Assembly: GCF_008065115.1 (NCBI RefSeq)
Contig: NZ_CP042913.1
Coordinates: 1,338,338-1,402,337 of the forward strand
Direction: 5' to 3'
Length of the DNA stretch: 64,000 bases
Source of the DNA: Bythopirellula goksoeyrii
Lineage (GTDB): Bacteria; Planctomycetota; Planctomycetia; Pirellulales; Lacipirellulaceae
Positions within the stretch are counted from its first letter, which is position 1, and every line of letters starts with the position of its first letter. The notes beneath the pieces are model-generated. The model had not been told where the DNA came from, made no database searches, and saw only the letters and a program-made list of their open reading frames with translations. Made by a program: the position numbers and the translations under genes. Positions 44,528 through 53,398 of the stretch are shown piece after piece.

Positions 44528-45559
44528 ATGAATTCTATGGCTCTACTGATCTTGCGCTGTTTGTTCCTGATGTTGGCTATCACATTGGGGTTTCAACTGC
44601 TGCAGACCGATTCGCTCAGAAGTGAGAATGCTTGGCTTCCCTGGTTGGCATTCCTGGGAGTCCTCTTTGTCGCGATTGGAGTTCTCGTTGCTGACGCACG
44701 TATTCGGCGCAAGCAGCTTGACACGATCACGGCGGTTTATTTCGGGATGATTATTGGCTTGTTCCTGACCTACGTCTTGCAAATCGCACTGCAACCCCTC
44801 CTGCCTACAGAACCAGAATGGTTGCCCGACTGGATCAGGTTGGCGCTTGCCACTATCGTCTGCTATTCATGCATTAGTGTGCTGCTGCAAACCAAGGATG
44901 ACTTTCGCTTTATTATTCCCTATGTCGAGTTTGCCAAGGAGATCAAGGGTCTCAAACCCTATGTGCTCGATACTAGTGTCGTGATTGATGGCCGCATCGC
45001 CGATGTGGTCGAGACCCACGTGATCGACAATCAGTTGATCATGCCCCAGTTCGTGGTGGCGGAATTGCAAGCGATCGCCGATTCGAGCGACCGGCTCCGA
45101 CGCGCACGTGGCCGCCGCGGATTGGATATCCTCAATCGCCTGCGCTCCGATCCCAAAGTCGACCTGCAAATTTTCGACCGTGAACTCCCCCAGTTTGCCG
45201 GCCAAACGGTTGACCAGAAATTAGTGCTTCTGGCGAAGCATCTTGAAGGAAAGGTGGTCACCAACGATTACAATCTCAACAAGGTAGCCAAGCTCCACTC
45301 CGTCGGCGTGATTAATCTCAACGACCTCTCCAACGCCCTCAAGCCGATATTCCTACCAGGAGAACAACTCGAAGTGCGTGTCATCAAAGTGGGAGAAGAG
45401 GCCGGCCAAGGGGTTGGCTATCTGGAAGACGGCACGATGGTTGTTATCGAAGGTGGCCGCGAATACGTCGGCCAGAATGTAGGCGTGAATGTCACCAGCG
45501 TTCTGCAAACAAGCGCCGGCCGGATGATTTTTGGTAAGTATGAGAATCACTCTGGGTAA
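44528..45559 (+). CDS. PIN-TRAM membrane protein, YacL-like
   Basis: 343 aa from ATG 44528 (a GTG at 44498 is an alternative). Four membrane helices in the first ~130 residues, then a cytosolic PIN nuclease domain starting YVLDTSVVIDGRIADV with the acidic Asp pair and closing VVTNDYNLNKVAKL, then a TRAM RNA-binding domain (LPGEQLEVRVIKVGEEAGQG to GRMIFGKYE). The arrangement is that of B. subtilis YacL. A membrane-anchored RNase or RNA-binding role is likely but not proven. Monocistronic. Confidence 0.9.
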   Translation: MNSMALLILRCLFLMLAITLGFQLLQTDSLRSENAWLPWLAFLGVLFVAIGVLVADARIRRKQLDTITAVYFGMIIGLFLTYVLQIALQPLLPTEPEWLPDWIRLALATIVCYSCISVLLQTKDDFRFIIPYVEFAKEIKGLKPYVLDTSVVIDGRIADVVETHVIDNQLIMPQFVVAELQAIADSSDRLRRARGRRGLDILNRLRSDPKVDLQIFDRELPQFAGQTVDQKLVLLAKHLEGKVVTNDYNLNKVAKLHSVGVINLNDLSNALKPIFLPGEQLEVRVIKVGEEAGQGVGYLEDGTMVVIEGGREYVGQNVGVNVTSVLQTSAGRMIFGKYENHSG

Positions 45560-45690
45560 GTTAATACCGTCAGTCCCGCTCAGATGAGAATCCTGAGTAT
45601 TGACGAATCATCTGTCCCCCACCGGTGTCTGAAAGTAGTGGGCTATCGTATAACAAAGTTGTAGGGTGCAAATCGCAAAAGTGTGTAAGT

Positions 45691-47280
45691 ATGAATCGAA
45701 TACTTAAATCTGTGCATTGTTTGGTTGCCGCCGTTTGTCTTCATCATTCTACGGTGGTCGCTGGCGAAGCTTCGCAGGCCACCAACTCGGAAGTCACGAT
45801 CGTCATCGATACCGATGCGGAGGCAGGACCACTTTACAATTTCTGGAATGTCTACCCGGTGACCGTGCAGGCCCCATTCAAGGATGACGAGAAGCATAGT
45901 CAGCTTCGGCAGACTTGTCGGTTCGCCAAGTACATCAACTGTGTGCGTTTCCTGGGAGGTATCAAGCAAGAAAAGGATGACTACTTCAGGGGTGTTGACG
46001 CAGACGGCAACGCGATCTGCGACTTTAGCGAAGCCATCGAGCTCCTCTCGGGCATCAGAAGATGCGGCTTCACACCCTGGATCGTGCTCGACAACGTCCC
46101 TGCCGCGATGTGCGAAAATCCTACCATGAACATGTACGGCAACACGGAACCTCCGGCAGACTTCAGGGTATGGTCGAGCTACGTGCGACAGCTTGTTCGG
46201 GCTCTTGTCGAAGAGTTTGGACTCGACGAAGTGAGTCAATGGCGGTTCCGCGTGGGAACGGAGCCCGACCTCAAGCCGGGGCATTGGTCCGGCACAAAGG
46301 AACAGTACCTTGCACATTACGATCACACCGTAGCGGCCGTCCTCGAGGTGATCCCTGAGGCCGACATTGGCCCGGGCAACATCGTCGATCCAGCGAAGAA
46401 GAGGAAATGGCATGCCTGGGGTATGGAGATTATTGACCATTGTGCCACCGGGCGCAATTATGCAACAGGCGAAATAGGCACTCCGATGAAGTTCTTCGCT
46501 ACTTCCTACTACACAGATGTGGGCACTTCCGACGAACGGTTCGATAGGTTGGTCAGCATGGTTCGTGAGAAGCTCTCTCAGTACCCCCAATTCGAGAAAC
46601 TTCCTGTCGAGATCCAGGAGTTCGCCATTCTGAGTGAGAATGGAAAGTGGATCGTGGGCGAAGGAACAGAGTGGGGAGGCTCGTGGATGGCACACATTGC
46701 CAACAAGATATACAAGAATCGCGTCCCCAGGGCCTTCCAGTGGGAATGGAATACCACCAAAGGAGGTGGCATCCCCATACCACTAACCAACGTAACGGAG
46801 ATGCTCGACAATAGGGTCGGTGACACGAGGCTGTCAGTGCAGTCGTCTCAAGAGAGTGAAATTGACGACATAGGGTGCATCGCCACTAAAAACGGCGAGT
46901 CTATCGACCTTATCATCTACCGTCACTTGGCCACGCGAGATGATGGCAAGCCACAGAAAGTGCAACTTACTCTCCAGGGAGAACTGATCGCGGGTAGAAA
47001 CTGGCGCATAACACAGGGCAGTATCATCAACAGCCAACATTCCGGTTTCATTCGTCAACAACAAAGCGACATCAAAAAAGCATTCGAGAAGGAGCCTGAA
47101 GATTCAGACATCTTTGCGGTCGCGGCTGGAGTCATGATATCCAATCGAGAAAAATACTTGAGCATGAGCAAACTCAGCCTGCTCGAGACTCTCCCGGAAC
47201 TTCTCGTGGAAGATTCCGGAAACATTTATTTTGAATTAGAACTCGAAGGCCACAGCGTAATCAAGTTGCACTTGGAATGA
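45691..47280 (+). CDS. Secreted glycoside hydrolase-like protein (GH39-type barrel)
   Basis: 529 aa from ATG 45691 (MNRILKSVHCLVAAVCLHHS, a signal peptide); the frame is open from 45625. The fold looks like a clan A TIM barrel: FWNVYPVTVQAPF at the start, CVRFLGG on an early strand, SQWRFRVGTEPDLKPGHW with the likely acid/base Glu (in place of NEP), and LPVEIQEFAI with a likely nucleophile Glu. A beta-sandwich C-terminal domain follows. It probably cleaves xylan- or related glycans; the family is assigned by layout only. Not linked to neighbours by strand spacing. Confidence 0.72.
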   Translation: MNRILKSVHCLVAAVCLHHSTVVAGEASQATNSEVTIVIDTDAEAGPLYNFWNVYPVTVQAPFKDDEKHSQLRQTCRFAKYINCVRFLGGIKQEKDDYFRGVDADGNAICDFSEAIELLSGIRRCGFTPWIVLDNVPAAMCENPTMNMYGNTEPPADFRVWSSYVRQLVRALVEEFGLDEVSQWRFRVGTEPDLKPGHWSGTKEQYLAHYDHTVAAVLEVIPEADIGPGNIVDPAKKRKWHAWGMEIIDHCATGRNYATGEIGTPMKFFATSYYTDVGTSDERFDRLVSMVREKLSQYPQFEKLPVEIQEFAILSENGKWIVGEGTEWGGSWMAHIANKIYKNRVPRAFQWEWNTTKGGGIPIPLTNVTEMLDNRVGDTRLSVQSSQESEIDDIGCIATKNGESIDLIIYRHLATRDDGKPQKVQLTLQGELIAGRNWRITQGSIINSQHSGFIRQQQSDIKKAFEKEPEDSDIFAVAAGVMISNREKYLSMSKLSLLETLPELLVEDSGNIYFELELEGHSVIKLHLE

Positions 47281-47317
47281 CGGAGCAATAGACCCGTGCC
47301 GCCAAATCTAGCTTTGG

Positions 47318-49291
47318 CTACATCCGCTCGACGACTTCAATCCCCAGTAGCTCCAATCCATAGGCAATTGTCCGTGCCGTAAGATCGCACAACAGCAAAC
47401 GGCTTGTGCGGACATGATCATTCTCCGCTTTGAGCACAGGGCAATTCTCAAAGAAAGCCGAGTACTTGCTCGCCACATCGAAGAGATACGCCGTCAGGTG
47501 GTTGGGGCGATAATCGGTGGCGACGCGCTCTAAGGCTTCGGTCAGTTGCAGAAGGGCCAAGCCTAATGCCCGCTCAGCGGGTTCGTTGATTTGAATCTGA
47601 GCGCCGCTGGCTCTCAATTGCTCAAGGTCGATGTTCCCCTTGGCAAAGATGCTGCGAACCCTCGCATAGCTGTATTGCATGTAGGCAGCCGTGTTGCCTT
47701 GCATGGCGAGCATCTTGTCGTAGCTAAAGACGTAGTCGCTGGTGCGATTGTGTGAGAGGTCGGCATATTTGATCGCACCAATCCCCACCCGCTGAGCCAC
47801 TTGCTGGCGTTCCTCAGCAGAGAGCAACGGTTCATCGCGGGCATCGTCATTGGCGCTCACGATCGCCAGCGCCCGTTCGACAGCTTCGTCCAACAGACCA
47901 CCGAGGCCCACCGCCGTGCCTGAGCGAGTCTTATACGGTTTGCCATCTTCGCCCAGCACCGTGCCAAAGCTCACATGCTCCAGCTCAATTTGATCATGAC
48001 CCCACAATCGTGCAGTGGCAAACAATTGATTGAAATGCAGCGACTGGCGATGATCGACCACGTAGACAAGAGCGTCGGGCGACCATTCTTGAACTCGATA
48101 TGCAATTGTAGCCAGGTCGGTTGTGGCATAGAGAAATGCCCCGTCCTGTTTTTGCACGATGAAGGGAGCGTCGATTCCGTCAATGAAAATGCACTTCGCC
48201 CCTTCACTTTCAGTTATAAGGTTTTTATTGTTCAGCTCCTCCACAACCCCGGCTAAGCGATCTTCATAAAAACTCTCGCCGAGGGTGTGATCAAAGGTGA
48301 CCCCCAAGCGCATGTAAATGGCGTCCATGCTTTCCAGGCATGCCGGTAGAAACTGCTCCCACAACCCCCGGTTCTCAGTATCACCGGCGTGTAGCTTGGC
48401 TGTCTCAGCCAGCACGGCTTGGCCGATCCCCGTATGTTCGGCAGCCAATGCGGACAGGGCTGAATCGTCGTCTACAGCAGCCAGCTTCTTGCGGAGTCCA
48501 TCGAGCGTCTCACGCAACTGAGCCAACTGATTCTCTGCTTGTTGCAGTTGCCGATTGTGCGCCTTGCGTGCTTTGGGGTCCTCAAGCTCGGTCGAATCGT
48601 GCAACTGTTCCAATTGATGGGCCGCGGCAATGATCTGCTTTTCGACGGCAGGCAATTTGTTGTCTTTGGTGTCGTGATAGTCGACCAATTGGTTGACCAA
48701 TCGATATAGTCGGCTCAGCTCAGCCACTGGCTCCTTGGCAAAGGCTTGTTCATCGACAAGGTTCTTGAAACCATAGATGATCATCCCAAACTGGGTGCCC
48801 CAATCGCCAATGTGATTGTCGCTGATCACGCGGTGCCCCAGAGCCTGGAGTACCCGATACAAGGCGGCACCAATCACGGTCGAACGGATGTGCCCCACGT
48901 GCATTGGCTTGGCCACGTTAGGGGCCGAATAATCGAGCACGATGGTCTTCGGCTTGTCGGCCGGGGTCACCCCCAGCGATTTGTCCTGAACCATTGCTTG
49001 CAGTTGCGTAACCAGAAACTCTTTGCTTATTCGCAGATTGATGAATCCTGGCCCGGCAATCTCTGGGGGATCGCAGAGGTCGCTTACTTCGAGCAACTCC
49101 ACCAACTGACCTGCAATCTCGCGGGGTGGCTTCCCCAACCGCTTTCCTAACGGCATGGCACAGTTCGCCTGATAGTCGCCAAATTTGGCGTCCTGGCTCG
49201 GCAGGACCATTTCTGCGTATTCAATCGCTGCCGGATCTAAATCTGCAAGGGCAGTGCGAAAACGAGAGCGAAGTTCTGCCAGAATATTCAT
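47318..49291 (-). CDS. argS: Arginyl-tRNA synthetase
   Basis: 657 aa. N-terminal Add-1 domain (about 1-105), the HIGH-type signature NVAKPMHVGHIRSTVIG, a KMS-region variant near KTRSGTAVGLGGLLDEA, and a C-terminal anticodon-binding DALR domain (NTAAYMQYSYARVRSIF). A coiled-coil insert at about 190-270, rich in Gln/Leu (QLQQAENQLAQLRETLDGLR within it), makes it longer than E. coli ArgRS (577 aa). Its ATG overlaps the rsfS stop by 1 nt (TGATG), so translation is coupled. Confidence 0.97.
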   Translation of the reverse strand: MNILAELRSRFRTALADLDPAAIEYAEMVLPSQDAKFGDYQANCAMPLGKRLGKPPREIAGQLVELLEVSDLCDPPEIAGPGFINLRISKEFLVTQLQAMVQDKSLGVTPADKPKTIVLDYSAPNVAKPMHVGHIRSTVIGAALYRVLQALGHRVISDNHIGDWGTQFGMIIYGFKNLVDEQAFAKEPVAELSRLYRLVNQLVDYHDTKDNKLPAVEKQIIAAAHQLEQLHDSTELEDPKARKAHNRQLQQAENQLAQLRETLDGLRKKLAAVDDDSALSALAAEHTGIGQAVLAETAKLHAGDTENRGLWEQFLPACLESMDAIYMRLGVTFDHTLGESFYEDRLAGVVEELNNKNLITESEGAKCIFIDGIDAPFIVQKQDGAFLYATTDLATIAYRVQEWSPDALVYVVDHRQSLHFNQLFATARLWGHDQIELEHVSFGTVLGEDGKPYKTRSGTAVGLGGLLDEAVERALAIVSANDDARDEPLLSAEERQQVAQRVGIGAIKYADLSHNRTSDYVFSYDKMLAMQGNTAAYMQYSYARVRSIFAKGNIDLEQLRASGAQIQINEPAERALGLALLQLTEALERVATDYRPNHLTAYLFDVASKYSAFFENCPVLKAENDHVRTSRLLLCDLTARTIAYGLELLGIEVVERM

Positions 49292-49785
49292 CAGTCGTCG
49301 GACGGGTTTTGATTACTGATGAAGGGAAGCGGCACGTGTTCGGCAGACCCCCAGAATTGTTCCAGGGCATAAAACTCACGAGTTTCTTCGTCGAAGAGGT
49401 GCATCACAACCGTGCCATAGTCCAGCAAGATCCAGCGACTCTCGCTGTAGCCTTCCAATCCCATTCGCTTGTCGCCCATTTCCTGCTCAAGCGTGCGGTC
49501 GATTTCTTCGCTGATTGCATGCAATTGCCGCCGACTGTTGCCTGTGACAATGACAAAGTAGTCAAACTCCGGCGTGATGGGCCGCATGTCGAGCACTACG
49601 ATGTCTTGCCCACGGTTGTCGTCGGCGGTGCGCGCAGCGGCCAGGGCCAATTGCAGACTGCGCTCAGCAGCGCGTTCGGCAGTGGGGGCAGATTCGGTAA
49701 TAGTGTGACTCTCTATTTGGGGGATTTGGCGGGTTGGTGGAACCACGAATTCTACACCGATTTTGTCCTGTGGGGCTAGCCCCAC
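49291..49785 (-). CDS. rsfS: Ribosomal silencing factor RsfS
   Basis: 164 aa from a GTG at 49785; the conserved domain begins about residue 40 (RSLQLALAAARTADDNRGQDIVVLDM), so the true start could be later. RsfS binds L14 of the 50S subunit and blocks joining with 30S in starved cells. Seen: DYFVIVTGNSRRQLHAISEEI and the closing WILLDYGTVVMHLFDEETREF. Overlaps argS by 1 nt. An exposed, low-complexity N-terminus is unusual. Confidence 0.93.
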   Translation of the reverse strand: MGLAPQDKIGVEFVVPPTRQIPQIESHTITESAPTAERAAERSLQLALAAARTADDNRGQDIVVLDMRPITPEFDYFVIVTGNSRRQLHAISEEIDRTLEQEMGDKRMGLEGYSESRWILLDYGTVVMHLFDEETREFYALEQFWGSAEHVPLPFISNQNPSDD

Positions 49786-49810
49786 CGAGGCAATGTAGCC
49801 TTGGCCACGA

Positions 49811-49928
49811 ATGTCATCCCGAAGGGAGTTGTACGACCTGAGGGATCTGGGTAGAACCGAGTAAACAGTTCAGAAAACACCAATTAGGCTACTTAGATTC
49901 CTCGGTCGCTTAGGCTCCCTCGGAATGA
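49811..49928. repeat. TGTCATCCCGAAGGGAG hairpin repeat
   Basis: ATGTCATCCCGAAGGGAG and CTGAGGGATCT on one side, AGATTCCTCGG and CTCCCTCGGAATGA on the other. It is a larger relative of 11848-11936. It fills the gap between divergent rsfS and bcp, reaching within 25 bp of the bcp start. Confidence 0.78.
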
Positions 49929-49951
49929 AATCAGAGAACGAAGGTATTTCC

Positions 49952-50425
49952 ATGAGCGATTTCGTAGAACCTGGTCAAAAGGCTCCCGCGTTTAACCTTT
50001 CTGCGGATGATGGCAGCAAAGTCAAATTGTCCGATTTCACAGGAAAGCCCGTTGTGCTGTATTTCTATCCTAAGGACGACACTCCGGGCTGCACTCGCGA
50101 GGCTTGTGCATTTCGCGACGCCAAGGCGGCGCTCAAGAAAGCGGGTGCTGTGGTGCTCGGAGTGAGTCCAGATGATGTGGCGAGTCACACCAAGTTTCGC
50201 GACAAGTACAAACTGAATTTTCCTTTGCTGGCCGACCCCGATCACAAGGTTGCGGAGAAGTATGGTGCCTGGCGCGAAAAAAACATGTATGGCAAGAAAT
50301 CCATGGGCATCCAACGCAGCACATTCCTAATCGACCCTGCTGGCAAGATTGCCCGCGTGTGGAAACGCGTCCAAGTCGACGGTCACGATGAGAAGGTCTT
50401 AGAAGCTATCAAGCAGATCGATTGA
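49952..50425 (+). CDS. bcp: Thioredoxin-dependent peroxiredoxin (Bcp type)
   Basis: 157 aa from ATG 49952 ([16 protein letters not shown]). An AhpC/TSA fold with the peroxidatic Cys in [15 protein letters not shown] and a second Cys five residues on, the atypical 2-Cys pattern of E. coli Bcp. It reduces hydroperoxides using thioredoxin. The frame opens upstream at 49925, but that part lies in repeat DNA. Confidence 0.95.
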   Translation: MSDFVEPGQKAPAFNLSADDGSKVKLSDFTGKPVVLYFYPKDDTPGCTREACAFRDAKAALKKAGAVVLGVSPDDVASHTKFRDKYKLNFPLLADPDHKVAEKYGAWREKNMYGKKSMGIQRSTFLIDPAGKIARVWKRVQVDGHDEKVLEAIKQID

Positions 50426-50886
50426 GCCGCTTGCGGCTTTGCGTTACTACTGAGCGATGCGACGCCGTGGCACAATCGTCATCTCCGCGCACCAACCCCT
50501 GATCCCCCCGCCGCTTGTTAAAGCCTGCGGGGCGTGTCGATTGTCTCATAAAACTTGAGAGAAAACCGCGCTGCTTTTCTGGAAATCTCCCGCCCCGTTC
50601 TCAGGGGTCGGGTACATTTACTCAGAACACAGTAGCTTGTTTCAAACGAACTTCAGAATGGCTCCTCTAAACGTTTGTTTGGCAACACGGCTAGCTCGGC
50701 GCACTGTCAATGCTCCTCTGTGATTCCAGGCTTTTGAGAAACTTGCCTTGGCAGTTTTTCAGAGACAGTGTGTAAGAATTCGAGCCTGCCGACAGGACGG
50801 GGGTCTTGTCGGCAGGCAGTTTTCTCAACTTTTCGTTACTAGCTTCTCTATCATTCAGCCTATTCAATCAATACAGGATTTAATTG
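50426..50886. other. Intergenic region with possible small RNA
   Basis: 461 bp. No gene seen. The middle part is moderately structured (GAGAGAAAACCGCGCTGCTT to TTCTCAGGGGTCG) and is closed by the strong terminator-like hairpin listed at 50784. A small RNA ending there is possible; no known RNA family was recognised. Confidence 0.4.
50784..50824 (+). terminator. Strong hairpin with a short T run
   Basis: GCCTGCCGACA and TGTCGGCAGGC form a perfect 11-bp stem with a 12-nt loop, followed by AGTTTTCTC. It is far from the bcp stop (360 bp), so it may end an unannotated transcript. Confidence 0.7.
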
Positions 50887-51270
50887 ATGACTGACCCAGA
50901 AGTCGCTTCGTCAGAATGGACAGACATGGCTCCCTATCTGTCGGATTGTTTGCAATCGGATTTTCAGGACGACAGAGAATCGAAATTCGATAACCTGCCT
51001 GGAATCTTGCTTCGCGCAAAGCTCACGCCACTCGATTCGCAGAATCGGCCTATGGCTCCCATCACCGTGGTCGTTACCGCGATCGACGAACATACATTGG
51101 TCTTCAATCACTTCGTGCCGCTGCCCGCCCGACTGGCAATCGTGACGTTTGAGAAACAGGGCATGAGCACCTACTCGGTGGAACTGGAACTCACTTGGTG
51201 TCGCTTTGACCAGCGACAACGCTACACCAGCGGCGGCCGCTTTGTCATGCCGTTGGGTAGAACCGCATAG
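50887..51270 (+). CDS. PilZ-like domain protein (uncertain)
   Basis: 127 aa from ATG 50887. An all-beta look: SKFDNLPGILLRAKLTPLD, ITVVVTAIDEHTLVFNHF, LPARLAIVTFEKQG, VELELTWCRFDQRQRYTSGGRFV. The closing W-C-R-x10-GGRF pattern resembles PilZ proteins, but the RxxxR and DxSxxG c-di-GMP motifs are missing, so ligand binding is doubtful. A stand-alone gene with a clear terminator. Confidence 0.6.
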   Translation: MTDPEVASSEWTDMAPYLSDCLQSDFQDDRESKFDNLPGILLRAKLTPLDSQNRPMAPITVVVTAIDEHTLVFNHFVPLPARLAIVTFEKQGMSTYSVELELTWCRFDQRQRYTSGGRFVMPLGRTA

Positions 51271-51329
51271 TAGGCAGACGGACCCGTGGTGCGCGTGGCA
51301 CTTGCGGGGACGGGTTTCTCCCTCCCTTG

Positions 51330-51371
51330 GATAGGGTGGTCGCTGTGGTGGCGGCCGCCCTATCTTGTTTT
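51330..51371 (+). terminator. Terminator after the PilZ-like gene
   Basis: GATAGGG and CCCTATC form the outer stem, with GGTCGC/GCGGCC pairing inside (one G-U), followed by TTGTTTT. It starts 60 bp after the stop codon. Confidence 0.85.
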
Positions 51372-51382
51372 GTGGGGTTTGG

Positions 51383-51495
51383 ATTGTTAGCCGCGATGCG
51401 CCTGCCGAGTTTCACGAGGCGGAGTAGAGCGCGTCTTCAAATTCTCCACGAAAACGCGCTCTGCTGCGCTGGCGCTGCGCATCGCGGCTAACAAT
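51383..51495. repeat. Complete palindromic element of the GTTAGCCGCGATGCGC family
   Basis: Perfect 19-bp arms ATTGTTAGCCGCGATGCGC (51383-51401) and GCGCATCGCGGCTAACAAT (51477-51495); inner perfect 9-bp arms AGAGCGCGT (51426) and ACGCGCTCT (51454). The outer arm is shared with 9815 and 22253, but the core differs. Confidence 0.9.
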
Positions 51496-51614
51496 AGTTT
51501 GACATTCTCCGTGCCACGGCGGTATATTCAGGGCCATCAGGCAGCGTGCCCGGAACCACGCTCGCCAACTTCTATTCTCGTGTTTGCGCTTTCATGCGCA
51601 GAGAGGAGCAGGTT

Positions 51615-52397
51615 ATGTCGCGGGTCTTTTTTGTGACAAGTCTGGTGCTGGTGGCTTTTCTATCCCTCTTGCCTTCAGAGCGTGCTGTGGCACAGTTTGG
51701 TGGTGGGGGATATGGCGGAGAAGGAGGATACGGGAGAGGTGGATTTGGTGGTGAATATGGGGGACGTCAGCAACGGGATCGTGAGCGAAGTGTATCTACA
51801 ACTATTTCCGATTCAAAAGCGGAAGAGAAAATCGAAGCGGTGCTCAACGAGTTGCTTAAATCGCCATTGCAATATGAGGATCAACCACTCAATGAGGTGA
51901 TCAATACTCTGCAAGACGAATACGATATTCCAATTATTTTTGACAATGTAGCACTCGATGAAGTTGCTATCAGCCCAGACACAGAAGTCACTATCAATCT
52001 CCGAAATATCTCGTTGCGGTCGGCGCTGAATCTGATTCTTAAACAACCGGGCCTTGAAGATCTCACCTATGTTGTCTCAGAGGAAGTGCTGCTCATTACT
52101 ACCCATGAGAGAGCCAACGCCACGCTCGTTGTGCAAGTTTATCGCGTAGAAGACTTGGTGAACAACTATTCACAAGTGCCCGGGGGGAATCAGAAGAACC
52201 CCTACAGTTCACTCAGCCAAGTGATCAGTAGCTGCGTGGAGTATGATTCCTGGATGACCAACGGCCGTGGTGAGGGTGAGATCAAGCTTATGCAACCCGG
52301 GATGTTGGTTGTTTCCCAGACGAGGCATGTTCAGGAGCAAGTGGGAGAACTCTTGGAGAAGTTGCGAGAGACTCGGGCTGAGATCGAGGAGGAGTAG
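51615..52397 (+). CDS. Secreted protein with STN/secretin-N-like domain
   Basis: 260 aa from ATG 51615 with AGGAG 6 nt upstream. Signal peptide (MSRVFFVTSLVLVAFLSLLP to about AVA), then a Gly/Tyr-rich stretch (FGGGGYGGEGGYGRGG). A domain of about 75 residues, QPLNEVINTLQDEYDIPIIF to ALNLILKQPGLEDLTYVV, has the STN pattern found in secretins and TonB receptors. A C-terminal region (about 190-260) follows. Probably periplasmic; function unknown. No secretin barrel is present. Confidence 0.8.
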   Translation: MSRVFFVTSLVLVAFLSLLPSERAVAQFGGGGYGGEGGYGRGGFGGEYGGRQQRDRERSVSTTISDSKAEEKIEAVLNELLKSPLQYEDQPLNEVINTLQDEYDIPIIFDNVALDEVAISPDTEVTINLRNISLRSALNLILKQPGLEDLTYVVSEEVLLITTHERANATLVVQVYRVEDLVNNYSQVPGGNQKNPYSSLSQVISSCVEYDSWMTNGRGEGEIKLMQPGMLVVSQTRHVQEQVGELLEKLRETRAEIEEE

Positions 52398-52488
52398 CGT
52401 TCCATCGCGCTCCTCTTAGTCTAGCGGGACTCGACTGCCGACTTGTGGCTAAACGGAGGACACCCTTGTTCACGCGGAAAAACGTGCG

Positions 52489-53397
52489 ATGATGGTGCGC
52501 ATGTTGCACTTGGGCACCACTGAGATCGTCGACACTTTTGCCGAGGCGTTTCGCATGCGCTATGTGCGGCTTGTAGTAACGGCCGCCGATGACTACTGGC
52601 TCGATGCAGCGCTGCGAGAGGTTACTGGCTATGGCTCATCGGTGATCGGTTGCGATGCGGAGATTGCTGTCGAGCATTTCGTAGACTCGAGCGAGACACC
52701 AGACGGCCGTCTCGGTGCGGCCATCTTGGCATTCGGATTCTCTGTGGACGCATTGGCCAAATCAATTCCCAATCGCGTGGGACAATGCTTGATGACTTGT
52801 CCCACGACCGCTGTGTATAACGGACTGCCTACGGCCGAAGAGCAGATTGCGCTCGGTAAATATTTGCGATTTTTTGGCGATGGATTCCAGAAGAGCAAGG
52901 TGCTTGGCGAGCGGCGGTATTGGCGAATCCCCGTGATGGACGGTGAGTTTCTTGTCGAAGAGCAGGTTGGTGTTGCCAAGGGTGTTGCCGGTGGGAATAT
53001 CATCCTCCAAGCTACCACAAGCGAGGTGGCACTTGCCGCTGCCAGGCGAGTGGTCAAGGCCCTTGCTCCACTTCCAGGAGTGATAACTCCATTCCCCGGT
53101 GGTGTGGTCCGCAGTGGCAGCAAAGTCGGTTCGAAATACAAAGGGATGGTCGCTTCGACCAACGATGCCTTTTGTCCCACGCTCCGAGGTCGGGTGGAAA
53201 CCGACCTGTTCGAGGATGCATCTTGCGCTTACGAGATCGTTATCGACGGCGTCGACGAGACAGCAGTTGCCAAGGCGATGACCGCCGCACTCCATGCCGC
53301 TGCCGGAGAAGGGGTGCTAGCCATCTCGGCAGGAAACTACGGCGGCAAACTCGGTAAGTTCCATTTTCATCTGCACGAACTTCTTAAGGCACAATAG
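52489..53397 (+). CDS. ftr: Formylmethanofuran:tetrahydromethanopterin formyltransferase
   Basis: 302 aa (ATG 52489; ATG 52501 is also possible). Homologous to archaeal Ftr and bacterial FhcD, which moves formyl groups between a methanofuran-type cofactor and H4MPT in C1 oxidation. Seen: TTEIVDTFAEAFRMRYVRLV, GYGSSVIGCDAEIAVE, QCLMTCPTTAVYNGLP, GNIILQATTSEVALAAARR and the conserved end ISAGNYGGKLGKFHFHL. The H4MPT C1 pathway is known from planctomycetes, where it probably handles formaldehyde. No fhcA/B/C, mch or mtd gene is in the window. Confidence 0.93.
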   Translation: MMVRMLHLGTTEIVDTFAEAFRMRYVRLVVTAADDYWLDAALREVTGYGSSVIGCDAEIAVEHFVDSSETPDGRLGAAILAFGFSVDALAKSIPNRVGQCLMTCPTTAVYNGLPTAEEQIALGKYLRFFGDGFQKSKVLGERRYWRIPVMDGEFLVEEQVGVAKGVAGGNIILQATTSEVALAAARRVVKALAPLPGVITPFPGGVVRSGSKVGSKYKGMVASTNDAFCPTLRGRVETDLFEDASCAYEIVIDGVDETAVAKAMTAALHAAAGEGVLAISAGNYGGKLGKFHFHLHELLKAQ

Positions 53398-53398
53398 T

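Noticed and set aside
45643-46695. 350-codon open frame on the minus strand
   Set aside because: Antisense to the glycoside hydrolase gene, without recognisable motifs or ribosome-binding site.
50426-50886. Known RNA such as 6S, SRP or RNase P RNA
   Set aside because: None of the conserved cores that I know for these RNAs is visible in the region.
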